DNA of 64,000 nucleotides from Halomonas sp. McH1-25 (GCF_022348165.1 NZ_JAKRFI010000002.1:310001-374000); one strand, 5' to 3'; counted from the first letter of the stretch, positions 33,646 to 43,249 are shown. Translations and numbers: made by a program. Notes: generated by a model from the sequence alone, not told the origin.

Positions 33646-34344
33646 ATGAGAACCGTTATTGTCGTAGGGGGAAGCACGGGCATTGGCCAGGCCATCGCCG
33701 GGGCTTTTGCCGCACAGGCGGCGGATGTGCATGTAACGGGAGTCGAGGCCACCGAAGCCATGGCACTGAACTTCGAGGCCGGAAAGCACCAGCTCGATGT
33801 GCGTGACGAACAGGCCGTCGCCCGGTTCTTTTCTCGGTTCTCCCGGATCGATGTGCTCGTCAATTGCGCCGGTGTGATCCGCCGTGGTGGGCAGGAATTC
33901 ACCCCGGAGGGCTTCGCCGATGTGGTGGATATCAATCTCAACGGGACCCAGCGCTGTTGTCAGGCGGCCCATGAGGCACTGAAAGCGGCCGAAGGCTGCA
34001 TCATTAATACTGCCTCCATGCTGGCGTTCTTCGGCAGTGGCTTCGTGCCGGCCTACTCCGCCTCCAAGGGAGGCGTGGCGCAGTTGACTCGCTCACTGGC
34101 CATCGCCTGGGCCCCGGAGGGGATTCGTGTCAATGCGCTGGCGCCGGGCTGGATCGCCACTGACCTGACCTCGGCGTTGACTCAGGACCCCGCGCGCTCT
34201 GCGGAACTCGTCGACCGAACACCAATGGGCCGCTGGGGAACGCCGGAAGACCTGGTCGGGCCGGCGCTGTTCCTGGCATCCCCGGGAGCGCAATTCGTGA
34301 CCGGTGCGATCCTGCCGGTGGATGGCGGCTATGCCGCGCGTTGA
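33646..34344 (+). CDS. Short-chain dehydrogenase/reductase
   Basis: A 232-residue NAD(P)-dependent oxidoreductase. The nucleotide-binding GGSTGIGQ is near residue 8, NCAG follows, and the catalytic Ser (NTASML) and Tyr-x3-Lys (YSASK) are all present. Asp is absent after strand 2, so cofactor choice is unclear. The ATG at 33646 follows GAGGTAAGG, 12 bp after tctA. It likely oxidises a hydroxy-acid intermediate in the operon's pathway. Confidence 0.9.
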   Translation: MRTVIVVGGSTGIGQAIAGAFAAQAADVHVTGVEATEAMALNFEAGKHQLDVRDEQAVARFFSRFSRIDVLVNCAGVIRRGGQEFTPEGFADVVDINLNGTQRCCQAAHEALKAAEGCIINTASMLAFFGSGFVPAYSASKGGVAQLTRSLAIAWAPEGIRVNALAPGWIATDLTSALTQDPARSAELVDRTPMGRWGTPEDLVGPALFLASPGAQFVTGAILPVDGGYAAR

Positions 34345-34415
34345 GCGGCAGGAGCAGAGAGTAAAATGTATGGTCAAACACCGCGAGATGATGCCAGAAA
34401 GCTGCAAGCTGCTTG

Positions 34416-35300
34416 CTAATTAGCTTCTCGCATCAGCGCGAGTAATGCGGTTGCTGCAGCCGAGAGCGGGTGACGACGCCGCATGATGACGCCCAGCTCC
34501 CGGTTTATCGTCGGTTCGACCAAGGGGCGATGGCCGATTCCGTCATCGGCTATCTGACGAAAGCTCAGCGCTGGCAGTACGCTGATGCCGACCCCGGCGG
34601 CCACCATGCGCCCCACAGTGGCGATCTGGCTGACATCGCAGAGGATATCGAGAGGAAGACCAATCTCGACCATGATCTTATCGATATCCTGGCGTGAGCT
34701 CGATAATCGGTTGATGCCGATGAACGGGTATTCGGCAAGCTGTGCCCACCTCACATGCTCCTGACCCAGCAATGGATGGTCCTGCGGACAGACGGCGACA
34801 TAGCGATCGGTCAGGATCGCTTCAAATACCAAATCATCGGATTGCTGGGGAGCCACGGAGAACCCCAGGTCAGCACGCCCCTCGCGTACCAGTTGGTTGA
34901 CCTGGTCGGCGAGTACGTCGTGCAGACTCAAATTGATTAGTGGGTGTCGCTGACGAAATGTCGCAATGACCTCGGGTAATAACCCTGCCGCCAGGGTCGG
35001 TAGGGCGGCGATCGTGACTTTTCCGCGTTTCTTCATGAAGCGCTCGTTGAGATCCTCGAACGCTTCCATCCAGTCGTTGAGCAGGCGGATCGCCACCGGC
35101 AAAAAAGCCTCGCCCTCCGGCGTGAGCCACAGCTGACGGGTGGTGCGGGCGAACAGCGGCCCACCCACCGTATCCTCGAGCTTACGAATGGCAATGCTCA
35201 GCGCGGGCTGAGAGAGATGCAGGCGTTCGCTGGCTTCCGCCAGACTGCGTGCGTGGGCAACCGCCACGAATGCCTTGAGTTGCTTGATGCTGGGATTCAT
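34416..35300 (-). CDS. LysR family transcriptional regulator
   Basis: A 294-residue LysR-type regulator. The N-terminal helix-turn-helix reads FVAVAHARSLAEASERLHLS ... ALSIAIRKLEDTVGGPLF, and the C-terminal periplasmic-binding-like effector domain runs from about residue 90. It is divergent from the TAXI-TRAP-AtuA operon (137 bp gap, A+T-rich) and convergent with the SDR, so it most likely activates the TAXI operon in response to the imported ligand. Confidence 0.92.
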   Translation of the reverse strand: MNPSIKQLKAFVAVAHARSLAEASERLHLSQPALSIAIRKLEDTVGGPLFARTTRQLWLTPEGEAFLPVAIRLLNDWMEAFEDLNERFMKKRGKVTIAALPTLAAGLLPEVIATFRQRHPLINLSLHDVLADQVNQLVREGRADLGFSVAPQQSDDLVFEAILTDRYVAVCPQDHPLLGQEHVRWAQLAEYPFIGINRLSSSRQDIDKIMVEIGLPLDILCDVSQIATVGRMVAAGVGISVLPALSFRQIADDGIGHRPLVEPTINRELGVIMRRRHPLSAAATALLALMREAN

Positions 35301-35437
35301 TTAATAAATATAAGAAAACTTAAAAACTATTCAATATACAAAATAATTTTTCGCGGCGACTCTACAGATGAGGGCGCTGAACGCCCGGCGCCATGCCAGA
35401 CAACAACAAGGGCTGCGCGACAGCCCATGGAGCCATT

Positions 35438-36406
35438 ATGAAAACGCTACTCACCGCCATGGCGGCTAGCCTCGCCGTACTTGCCGCTTCGCCTCTCGTC
35501 CACGCCCAAGAACGCCTCTTGATAGGCTCGACGTCCAGCTCGTCGAGTCATTACGGCTACTTCGTAGCCGTCAACCAGATCATCAACGACAAACTGGACG
35601 GTATCAGCTCATCGGTCGCTGAGACTGGGGCAACGGTGGATAACCTGCGGCGGCTCAGTCGCAACCAGATCGATCTGGGGTTGGTGACTACCAACACCGG
35701 TTACCATGCTTATGAAGGGCTCGATGACTTCGAAGGCCGCCCCGTCGATAGCCGCTTGCTGTGGGTTTACACCGTGGCGCCGCAGAATGCGGTGGTGCGT
35801 GAGGATTCGGGAGTGGCTTCGATCGAGGGGCTCGAGGGGGCGCGTTTCAATCCCGGTATCACCGGCTCGGCTACCGAGGCGACTACCGAGGCCGTCATGC
35901 AGACACTGGGGATCCAGCCCGACTATGTGCGAGGCTCGACCACCGATATCGTGAGCGCTATCAAGGACGGGCGTCTGGCCGGTTACGTGAAGTCCGGTGT
36001 GGGCAACCGCCTGGACGGCTCAACCATGGATATCGCAACCTTCACGCCGATCCGCGTGCTCTCGCTGACTGACGAACAGGCGCAGACGTTGCGCGAAAAG
36101 ATGCCCGACATCGGTGTGGTCGATATTCCCGCCGGTGCGGCGGAGGGCGTGCCTCCTTATACGACGTGGGCGTTCGGAGTCGCCGTGCATGCCCGCCCAG
36201 GACTCGATGAGGAAACCGCCTACCAGATCGTCAAGGCCGTCATGGAAAACCCCGAACCGCAGGCCAACGCCTTTTCGGCGGTCAAAGGGGCCAATATGGC
36301 GCAGATGACACTCGATGTTGGCACCGTACCGCTTCACCCCGGCGCTGCGCGTTACTTCCGAGAGCAAGGCCTGGAAATTCCTGAGGCCCTAAAGCCGACC
36401 GAGTAA
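35438..36406 (+). CDS. TRAP transporter TAXI-family solute-binding protein
   Basis: A 322-residue exported binding protein: signal MKTLLTAMAASLAVLAASP, then the TAXI core LLIGSTSSSSSHYGYFVAV, ETGATVDNLRRLSRNQIDLG and ARFNPGITGSATEATTEAV. TAXI proteins work with fused TRAP permeases, which is exactly what follows 18 bp later. Ligands of the family include glutamate/dicarboxylates, but the ligand here is not predictable. Confidence 0.9.
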   Translation: MKTLLTAMAASLAVLAASPLVHAQERLLIGSTSSSSSHYGYFVAVNQIINDKLDGISSSVAETGATVDNLRRLSRNQIDLGLVTTNTGYHAYEGLDDFEGRPVDSRLLWVYTVAPQNAVVREDSGVASIEGLEGARFNPGITGSATEATTEAVMQTLGIQPDYVRGSTTDIVSAIKDGRLAGYVKSGVGNRLDGSTMDIATFTPIRVLSLTDEQAQTLREKMPDIGVVDIPAGAAEGVPPYTTWAFGVAVHARPGLDEETAYQIVKAVMENPEPQANAFSAVKGANMAQMTLDVGTVPLHPGAARYFREQGLEIPEALKPTE

Positions 36407-36424
36407 CGGCCAGGAGGATGACGC

Positions 36425-38335
36425 ATGCGCGATTACCTGACCAAGGGGCTGGCTCTGGCGCTAGGTGGGCTAATTCTGTATACCTCGGCGGCTGGGCCTT
36501 TCGATAGCTTGGTCCAGCGCAGCGTCTTCCTGGCGCTGACCTTGCTGCTCGGTCTCGCCATCTATCCGCTGGGCGTCGGGACTCGGTGGCGGCCCCTGGG
36601 GGTGACCATCGACCTGGCGCTGGCAGCCAGTGCCGTGGTGGCCTGCGGTTATGTCGCCATCAATCAGAACCGTATCCTGGTCGAGCTGCCATGGGCCACG
36701 CCCTGGGACATGCTGATGACTGCGGCCCTGGTCGTGGCGATCCTGGAGTTATCCCGGCGCGCCATCGGCTGGATCTTTCCGTTACTGGTCGCCATCGGAC
36801 TGGGTTATGCCTTGCTGGGCGCCTATATCCCCGGCCCCTTGGGGCATCGCGGCTTCGGGCCGGCCTTCATGACCGAGACCCTGTTTCTTGGCGATCTGGG
36901 CATCTGGGGCATGTTGGTGGGCGTGGCGGCCACGACGATTGCGGCCTTTGTGCTGTTCGGTGGCCTGCTGCTACATACCGGCGGGGGCCAGACCTTCATG
37001 GATTTGGCGCTGCGTATCAGTGGCCGTTCACCCGGTGGAGCCGCCAAGGTGGCTACGGTGGCATCCGGGCTGTTCGGTATGGTCAGCGGCAGTGCCGTGG
37101 CCAATGTCGCCACCACCGGCAACTTTACCATTCCGATGATGAAACGCCTGGGTTATCCACGGCCTTTCGCGGCGGGTGTCGAGGCGGTCGCTTCCACTGG
37201 CGGCCAGATCGCCCCACCGATTCTGGGGGCGGCGGCCTTCATCATGGCCGAGATTCTCGGTGAAAGTTATGTGCGTATCGCGCTGGCGGCCTTGTTGCCG
37301 GCCATCTTCTACCTTGGCGTCTTCCTGACCATTCATATGGTGGCCCAGCGCCGAGGACTGCAAGTGGTGCCTGACGATGAACTGCCAAGTTGGGCTTCGG
37401 TCCTGCGGCCTGAGCGTCTGGTACCCATCCTGGCCGCGTTGGGCGGGCTGTTTTATGGCGTGCTGTCGGGGCGCTCGATTCAGACGGCAGCTTTCTATGG
37501 TGTATTGATGACGGCGCTGTCCTATGTCGGTTTTGCCATGTTGGCACGGGCTGCATGGCGCGACATCGCGGGGCGATTGTTATCGGGGCTGATCGATGCC
37601 GGCAAGGGAATGGTGATCATTGGTGTGCTGCTGGCAGGTGCGCAGATTCTGGTCGCGATGATTGGCATGACCGGCATCGGCGTCACCCTGGCCAGCCTGA
37701 TTGTCGAGGTTGGCGGGCAATCGCTGTTCCTTGTTGCGCTCATCGTCGGTGGCGTCTGTCTCATCCTGGGCATGGGAATTCCTACCACGGCAGCCTATGT
37801 GCTGGTGGCCTCCGTGCTGGCGCCAGCGCTCACTGAGATCGGCGTCGAACCGTTAATCGCTCATCTGTTCGTATTCTATTTCGCCACGCTATCGGTCATT
37901 ACGCCGCCCGTATGCATTGCGGTCTTCGTAGCCTCGGGCATTGCTCAGACCAACTGGCTGCCCGCCGCCGGGGAGTCGGTCCGCCTGGCAGCGGCCATCT
38001 ATGTCATTCCCTTCCTGTTGCTGATCTATCCGGCCCTGGCCGGCTTCGGAAGCTGGATCGACATCGTGCTGGCCATTTGCCAGGGACTTGCCTTCGTGAC
38101 GGCTTTCGCCGCTCTGATGTCGCGAGTGTCGGTTACCGGACTGCGCGTTCTCGACATCATGGGATTGGGGCTGGTCATCGTGCTGGCGCTGACGCCGGGC
38201 TGGTTTACGACGCTGGCCGCCTTGCTGGTGCTGGTTGGACTTTATGCCAGGCATCGGGCGCTCGTTCGTAGGCAGGCCGGTACAAAGCCCGGGGCAGCGG
38301 CGGGTGCGATACGTGCTCGGGAGACTCGTCCATGA
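36425..38335 (+). CDS. TRAP transporter permease, fused DctQ-DctM type
   Basis: A 636-residue integral membrane protein with roughly 15-18 helices. The N-terminal part corresponds to the small permease and the C-terminal part to the large one. DctM landmarks are GGGQTFMDLALRISGRSPGG, SGLFGMVSGSAVANVATTG, STGGQIAPPILGAAAF and MGIPTTAAYVL. Its stop overlaps the AtuA-family start by 4 bp. It pairs with the TAXI binding protein upstream. Confidence 0.94.
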   Translation: MRDYLTKGLALALGGLILYTSAAGPFDSLVQRSVFLALTLLLGLAIYPLGVGTRWRPLGVTIDLALAASAVVACGYVAINQNRILVELPWATPWDMLMTAALVVAILELSRRAIGWIFPLLVAIGLGYALLGAYIPGPLGHRGFGPAFMTETLFLGDLGIWGMLVGVAATTIAAFVLFGGLLLHTGGGQTFMDLALRISGRSPGGAAKVATVASGLFGMVSGSAVANVATTGNFTIPMMKRLGYPRPFAAGVEAVASTGGQIAPPILGAAAFIMAEILGESYVRIALAALLPAIFYLGVFLTIHMVAQRRGLQVVPDDELPSWASVLRPERLVPILAALGGLFYGVLSGRSIQTAAFYGVLMTALSYVGFAMLARAAWRDIAGRLLSGLIDAGKGMVIIGVLLAGAQILVAMIGMTGIGVTLASLIVEVGGQSLFLVALIVGGVCLILGMGIPTTAAYVLVASVLAPALTEIGVEPLIAHLFVFYFATLSVITPPVCIAVFVASGIAQTNWLPAAGESVRLAAAIYVIPFLLLIYPALAGFGSWIDIVLAICQGLAFVTAFAALMSRVSVTGLRVLDIMGLGLVIVLALTPGWFTTLAALLVLVGLYARHRALVRRQAGTKPGAAAGAIRARETRP

Positions 38336-39714
38336 CTTTTCTGCTAGGCAGCGGTGCTGGTTTTTCCGGGGACCGAACTGACGCAGCGATCCCGGTGGTC
38401 GCCGAACTGATCCGCCGTGGCCAGCCCTGCGCCCTGGCCTTCGAGACCCTGGGAGAGCGAACCTTGGCCGCGGCCCACCGTGCCATGCGTGACGCGCCAG
38501 GCATGGGGTTCGAGCCGTTGCTCGAAGAGCTGCTGTCCCCGGTGCTCAAGGATTGCCTTGAGCATGGTATTGCCATTCTAGGCAACTTCGGTGCCGCCAA
38601 CCCTGAAGGGGCCTGCGAAGTGATCGCGCGTCTGGCCCGTCAAGTCGGGCATACGGAGGTGCGCATCGGGCGGGTCCAGGGGGATGACATCCGGGCGCGG
38701 CTGGCCGACTTGGATCTGCAGTTATGGGAAGCCGAGACCCAGGTCCTTCCCGACCCTGACCAACTGATATCGGCCAATGTCTACCTGGGGGCGGCACCCT
38801 TGGCCCAGGCGCTGGGATTGGGCGCCCAAGTCGTGGTCACCGGTCGCGTCGCTGACCCTGCACTGTTTCTCGCACCGCTAGTCCACCATTTCGGCTGGGC
38901 CTGGGACGATTGGGATCGGCTGGCGGCAGGCACCATGGCCGGTCACTTGGGGGAGTGTGGGGCTCAGGTCAGTGGCGGTTACTTCGCCGATCCGGGTGTC
39001 AAAGACGTGCAGGGGCTCGCCACTCTGGGCTACCCGATCATCGAGGTCGAGGAGGACGGACGGCTGGTCGTGACCAAGCCGCCGGGGACGGGGGGCTGCG
39101 TCACCGAGCGAACGGTCAAGGAACAGCTGCTCTACGAGGTTCATGACCCTTCTGCCTACCTTACTCCCGACGTTGTCGTCGACCTGTCCAATGTCCAGGT
39201 CGAGCAGGTCGGTCCCGACCGGGTCGAGGTAAAAGGCATTCGTGGCAAGCCAGCGCCATCGCGCTTAAAGACCACGGTTTGCTACGCGGGAGGATGGCAG
39301 GGCGAGGCGGAAATCTCCTACGCCGGGCCCAATGCCTTGGCCCGGGCGCGTCTGGCAGCACAGGTATTGCGCGAGCGGCTGGCCTTCCGGGCGCCCCAAG
39401 AACTGCGCAAGCGGATAGACATCATCGGTCACGCCAGCGTCTTCGATGATGATGCCGGCACACTGCAGCACGAGTCGGCCGATGTGGATGGAGACTATCG
39501 GCTGCGCTTGGCGGTGGAGCATGTCGAACGACGTTGGGCCGAGCGCGCCACCCAGGAATTGCTGGCGCTCTACTGCGCCGGCCCGGCCGGGGGCGGTGGG
39601 GTGCGCCGCAACCTTCTACAGCGAGTTTGTACTGCGTCCTATCTGGTCAAGCGTAGCGATGTGGAAACGCTGGCTACCCTCTTCGAATCCGGGAGTACAA
39701 CGGATGCCACCTAA
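38332..39714 (+). CDS. AtuA family protein (acyclic terpene utilisation, DUF1446)
   Basis: A 460-residue cytoplasmic protein of the AtuA/DUF1446 family, named for the citronellol/geraniol pathway of Pseudomonas, where its exact reaction is unsettled. Landmarks are LLGSGAGFSGDRTDAA at the start (glycine-rich), NFGAANPEGACEVI, LGECGAQVSGGYFADPG and GPNALARARLAAQVL. It overlaps the permease by 4 bp and the small partner by 11 bp. Tight coupling to a TRAP carrier suggests action on an imported acid, not necessarily a terpene. A decayed copy lies at 21705-22745. Confidence 0.85.
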   Translation: MTFLLGSGAGFSGDRTDAAIPVVAELIRRGQPCALAFETLGERTLAAAHRAMRDAPGMGFEPLLEELLSPVLKDCLEHGIAILGNFGAANPEGACEVIARLARQVGHTEVRIGRVQGDDIRARLADLDLQLWEAETQVLPDPDQLISANVYLGAAPLAQALGLGAQVVVTGRVADPALFLAPLVHHFGWAWDDWDRLAAGTMAGHLGECGAQVSGGYFADPGVKDVQGLATLGYPIIEVEEDGRLVVTKPPGTGGCVTERTVKEQLLYEVHDPSAYLTPDVVVDLSNVQVEQVGPDRVEVKGIRGKPAPSRLKTTVCYAGGWQGEAEISYAGPNALARARLAAQVLRERLAFRAPQELRKRIDIIGHASVFDDDAGTLQHESADVDGDYRLRLAVEHVERRWAERATQELLALYCAGPAGGGGVRRNLLQRVCTASYLVKRSDVETLATLFESGSTTDAT

Positions 39715-40057
39715 TGCTCATGATGGGGTCGTGACTGTACCCCTGCATCGACTGGCGCATGCTCGGGCCGGCGACAAGGGTAATCGGCTCAATCTGTCAC
39801 TGTTCGCGTACCGGCCCGAGATCTACGCCATCCTTGTCGAACAAGTCACCGAGTCGCGCGTATATGCGCTTTTTTCTCATCGTGGCGTTAGCCGGATCAA
39901 TCGCTACTTGATGCCCAATCTAGGTGGGATGAACCTGGTCCTCGATGATGTCTTGCAGGGGGGCGTCAACGGCGCACTGAATCTCGATGGTCATGGCAAG
40001 ACGCTATCGTTTCTGCTCCTTGGCATGCCCGTTACCGTTGATCCAAAGCTACTGTAG
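39704..40057 (+). CDS. AtuA-associated small protein (AtuA C-terminal-like domain)
   Basis: A 117-residue protein starting at the ATG overlapping the AtuA stop (39704). Core VPLHRLAHARAGDKGNR then LNLSLFAYRPEIYAILVEQVT and GGVNGALNLDGHGKT match the domain that in many AtuA proteins is fused to the C terminus. Here it is a separate gene, as in other split AtuA systems. It probably forms a complex with the upstream protein. It has no known catalytic motif. Confidence 0.85.
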   Translation: MPPNAHDGVVTVPLHRLAHARAGDKGNRLNLSLFAYRPEIYAILVEQVTESRVYALFSHRGVSRINRYLMPNLGGMNLVLDDVLQGGVNGALNLDGHGKTLSFLLLGMPVTVDPKLL

Positions 40058-40207
40058 AGCCAGAGGGCAACGGTCGTTTTGTCCTGCGCTGCGTCGTTGC
40101 AGCCATCCTGAGCCTAGAAGATCATTTACAGAACCCGTTCGATTCAGACGCTGACGCAAGCCCTTGGCATATCGTCGCAGCGAAGCAACAGCCAACGCCT
40201 ACCATTG

Positions 40208-40240
40208 CCGGCCCTGACGTGTGTAAGGGCCGGTATTTGT
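40208..40240 (+). terminator. Terminator after the AtuA operon
   Basis: 8-bp stem CCGGCCCT / AGGGCCGG with a 10-nt loop, followed by TATTTGTCCT. It lies 150 nt past the small AtuA partner. Confidence 0.55.
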
Positions 40241-40367
40241 CCTCCTTCTGATTGGCCCTACCTCGTTTACTGATACGAACGGATGAGACCGCGCTGAATC
40301 AAGGCGACATCCGTCGTTCCATTTGCGACATTCAGGGTCGGAGATGAAGCGTAACCTCGCCAAAACT

Positions 40368-40400
40368 CACTATATTCATGTCAATATGCGACATATAGTG
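40368..40400. promoter_or_regulatory. Dyad and GCGACAT elements upstream of gbdR
   Basis: Outer arms CACTATAT (40368-40375) and ATATAGTG (40393-40400), plus inner arms ATGTC (40378-40382) and GACAT (40390-40394), form an interrupted palindrome. One of three GCGACAT elements lies inside it; the other two (40304, 40325) are 21 bp apart. This is a candidate autoregulatory region. Confidence 0.45.
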
Positions 40401-40493
40401 GGGGCCACCACGGCACGTGCGACGTCTGAATCTGCAAGACACAACAACAACAACGACGCTATCGACACGTGACTAAACGACAAGAGTAACAAG

Positions 40494-41654
40494 ATGATGG
40501 AGATGGCGAAGATGGTATCAGACCAGGCAACAGGCTCGGCAGCGGCAACCAGTCGTTCAGGAGCTCCGCAAACCCTTGGCTTTCTATTGCTGGACAATTT
40601 CACTCTGATTTCTCTCGCCTCGGCGATAGAGCCGTTGCGAATGGCCAATCAGTTGGCGGGGCGTGAGTTGTATCGCTGGTACACGCTGACGCAGGATGGC
40701 TCGCCGGTGCGTGCCAGTGATGGTCTTCAGGTAACCCCCGACGCTTCCATCACCATTCCGCTGTCACTCGACTGGGTCGTCGTATGTGGCGGGGTCGGCC
40801 CGCAGCATAGCGTCACGCGTGAGCACATACACTGGCTCCAGTCCCAGTCGCGTCAGTTGCGCCGGCTGGGTGCGGTGTGTACGGGTAGCTGGGCCTTGGC
40901 CAAGGCGGGGCTTCTCGATCACTACGAGACCAGCATCCATTGGGAATGTCTGGCTTCCATGCAGGAGGCCTACCCCAAGGTCGCCCTGACCACTCGGCTG
41001 TTCTCGATCGACCGTGACAGGTTCACGGCGTCTGGGGGAACGGCACCGCTGGATATGATGTTGAACCTGATCGGGCGCGACCATGGCCGTGAACTCGCGG
41101 CGGGTATTTCCGAAATGTTCATCTACGACCGTGTACGCAACGAGCAGGATCAACAGCGTGTGCCACTCAAGCACGTATTGGGCACGACCCAACCCAAGCT
41201 GTTGGAGATCGTCGCGTTAATGGAATCCAACCTGGAAGAGCCGATCGAACTCGATGAGCTGGCCAATTACGTCAACGTGTCGCGGCGCCAATTGGAGCGC
41301 TTGTTTCAGAAGTACCTGCATTGCTCACCGTCACGCTATTACCTCAAGTTGCGTTTGGTGCGTGCAAGGCAGCTGCTGAAGCAAACGTCGTTGTCGATCA
41401 TCGAAGTCGCCTCCGTGTGTGGCTTCGTCTCGACACCTCATTTCTCGAAGTGTTATCGCGAGTATTTCGGTGTGCCTCCGCGAGACGAGCGCTCTGGTGT
41501 CCAGGCCCGCTACGGACGCGCTAGCGGCTCGCCGACCGCAGTCAAGGGGTGGGCGGCCGAGCCCCCCATAAACGAACCTGTTTCCAGTGCGTTGCTGGCC
41601 CTCGTTCATGCGCAGGGCGAGCCTACCTTTGCCAGCGTGCCGCTGCTGAACTGA
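40494..41654 (+). CDS. gbdR: GlxA/AraC-type regulator, probable GbdR (glycine betaine/dimethylglycine sensor)
   Basis: A 386-residue regulator: an N-terminal DJ-1/amidotransferase-like domain (GFLLLDNFTLISLASAIEPL ... GAVCTGSWALAKAGLLD, with the usual Cys) and a C-terminal AraC double helix-turn-helix (YVNVSRRQLERLFQKYL, then LSIIEVASVCGFVSTPHFSK, ending YREYFGVPPRDER). This architecture and the linkage to gbcAB/dgcAB match Pseudomonas GbdR, which activates those genes in response to glycine betaine or dimethylglycine. Its 3' end is duplicated at 50071. Alternative: another GlxA regulator of amine use (for example a SouR-type sarcosine sensor). Confidence 0.8.
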   Translation: MMEMAKMVSDQATGSAAATSRSGAPQTLGFLLLDNFTLISLASAIEPLRMANQLAGRELYRWYTLTQDGSPVRASDGLQVTPDASITIPLSLDWVVVCGGVGPQHSVTREHIHWLQSQSRQLRRLGAVCTGSWALAKAGLLDHYETSIHWECLASMQEAYPKVALTTRLFSIDRDRFTASGGTAPLDMMLNLIGRDHGRELAAGISEMFIYDRVRNEQDQQRVPLKHVLGTTQPKLLEIVALMESNLEEPIELDELANYVNVSRRQLERLFQKYLHCSPSRYYLKLRLVRARQLLKQTSLSIIEVASVCGFVSTPHFSKCYREYFGVPPRDERSGVQARYGRASGSPTAVKGWAAEPPINEPVSSALLALVHAQGEPTFASVPLLN

Positions 41655-41685
41655 CCAGCGCTGCATCCCACGCAGTGTCGGCTAG

Positions 41686-41720
41686 CCGAGCTGTCCGAGA
41701 CACGGGCAGCTCGGTTTTTT
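41686..41720 (+). terminator. Rho-independent terminator of gbdR
   Basis: 8-bp stem CCGAGCTG / CAGCTCGG, then TTTTTT. It is repeated nearly exactly after the duplicated tail at 50244-50277. Confidence 0.85.
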
Positions 41721-41820
41721 CGCCGCCGACCTGCGTCCGGTGATCGCTCGTTCGCCTTGGGGAAGATCGCCGACGCCAGGCTCGTAAACGATACGGGCCT
41801 GGCGTCGTCATTGCTGGCTG

Positions 41821-42966
41821 TCAGTGTTCGCCGGCGATCGAGCCCGCCTGCCGTTCGGCATGGCGTTCGCTGAGAAAGTGGCCGAGCGGCTCGAGGCCGT
41901 CGATATGCTCGCTGAGCGTCTTGACCGCGACCAGCAACGGCACGGCAACGATCATGCCGACGACGGACCAGAGCCAGGCCCAGAACGAGATGGTCAGAAA
42001 GACCACCACAGTGTTGAGCCGCAAGCTTCGGCCGACGAAATAAGGGGTGATGAGTTGCCCCTCGAGTGTTGTCAGAACGAAATAAGTGCCGGCGACGATC
42101 GGCGCCCAACCGATCCAGTCGAAAGACACCACGGCGACCATGGCGGCAATGACGATGCCGGCAAGCGCGCCGAGATAGGGCACGAAGTTGAAGAGGAAAG
42201 CGATGATTCCGAAGACCAATGGACTGGGCATGCCCAACGCCCACATGGCGATCGCCACGACGAGGCCCAGACAGGCGTTGATGACGGTGATGGTGAACAG
42301 GTAGCGCGACAACTTTCGTTCGATGTCGTGAGTGATTCGCACGGCGCGTTTCTTGTCGCGCAGCGTCGGCAAGATATGCACGAGTTTCTCGTAGAACATG
42401 TCGCCCGAGGCGAGCAGGAACAGCAGAAGCACCAGGGTGAACAGGAACTGTGTCATGACGGTGGGCACGAGTGCCGCGAGTTTCTGGCTGAGATTGTTGT
42501 CCTGCGTTTCGACCTGCTGCACCTCCGAGGAATCGGAGTCCGCCATCGAGTCGAGCTTTTCCTTGGCTTCGAACAGCTCGCTGAACGGGCCGGTTATCTC
42601 GTTGAGTCGTCCCTCGATGCGACGCTCGATTTGCGGGGCGTTGTCGATCCAGCCGCTGACGGGCACTGCCAGGGCAGCGGCGATCGCGAACAAGCCGGTG
42701 AGCAGGCACGTGATGATGATGAGGGCCGACAACCCCTGGGACAGGCCGCGCTTGTCGAAGAATCGACGTATGGGGCTGAAGACCATCGACAGCAGAAAGG
42801 CCAGGACCACCGGTACCAGAAAGAGCTGTGCAAAGCCGAGGGCGAACACCGAAAGATAGATGAAAATGCCGATGCCGACCCAGGCGGGCATTGCGCTTGG
42901 CCAGCGCGAAGGGGGCAGTGGGTCGTTGTCGCGTGCATGGACGCCGTTACGGAGATCTGAAGTCAT
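41821..42966 (-). CDS. AI-2E family transporter (PerM-like permease)
   Basis: A 381-residue membrane protein with about eight helices and a large soluble loop (about residues 85-155) rich in acidic residues. It belongs to the PerM/AI-2E exporter family (LVPVVLAFLLSMVFSPIRRFF, VPYLGALAGIVIAAMVA, LTTLEGQLITPYFVGRSLRLN). Members include autoinducer exporters and Na+/H+ antiporters of halophiles, so the role here is open. It is convergent with gbdR and co-directional with the following tct operon but separated from it. Confidence 0.85.
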   Translation of the reverse strand: MTSDLRNGVHARDNDPLPPSRWPSAMPAWVGIGIFIYLSVFALGFAQLFLVPVVLAFLLSMVFSPIRRFFDKRGLSQGLSALIIITCLLTGLFAIAAALAVPVSGWIDNAPQIERRIEGRLNEITGPFSELFEAKEKLDSMADSDSSEVQQVETQDNNLSQKLAALVPTVMTQFLFTLVLLLFLLASGDMFYEKLVHILPTLRDKKRAVRITHDIERKLSRYLFTITVINACLGLVVAIAMWALGMPSPLVFGIIAFLFNFVPYLGALAGIVIAAMVAVVSFDWIGWAPIVAGTYFVLTTLEGQLITPYFVGRSLRLNTVVVFLTISFWAWLWSVVGMIVAVPLLVAVKTLSEHIDGLEPLGHFLSERHAERQAGSIAGEH

Positions 42967-43229
42967 GGAGGGCTGTCTGAAAAGTAGAAGACGCGGCCGG
43001 ATAGGCCTCGGGGTATCAAGCCGAAGTCTAGCCTAGTTGATATGGCGCGCTTCTCGCTAGCCGGGCACCCTGCCTGCCCGGCGAGTCGGCCAACCGTTAC
43101 GCGATGCCACCAGCACTGGTCGTCGGCGGCCGGTGACGCTACGTATCGCGCGAGACGTTACAGTCGTGAGGCGGGACGCAGATCATAATCGACACCAGCG
43201 ATTTCCCGTGGTCGCCGAAGGGGCCAAGG

Positions 43230-43247
43230 CGGCCCCCGTAGGGGCCG
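43230..43247 (-). terminator. Hairpin after tctA (second TTT system)
   Basis: 7-bp stem CGGCCCC / GGGGCCG with a 4-nt loop directly past the tctA stop on the minus strand. There is no T-run. Confidence 0.45.
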
Positions 43248-43249
43248 GG

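Larger units (their letters stand above)
40058..40493. other. Intergenic region upstream of gbdR-like gene
   Basis: It holds a terminator for the AtuA operon (40208-40233), three GCGACAT elements on the plus strand (starting 40304, 40325, 40388) and an imperfect dyad (40368-40400). No gene is seen in the 436 bp. Confidence 0.6.

Noticed and set aside
41824-42960. 378-codon plus-strand frame opposite the PerM-like gene
   Set aside because: Composition dominated by charged residues with no hydrophobic core or motif; the minus-strand frame has clear membrane helices.
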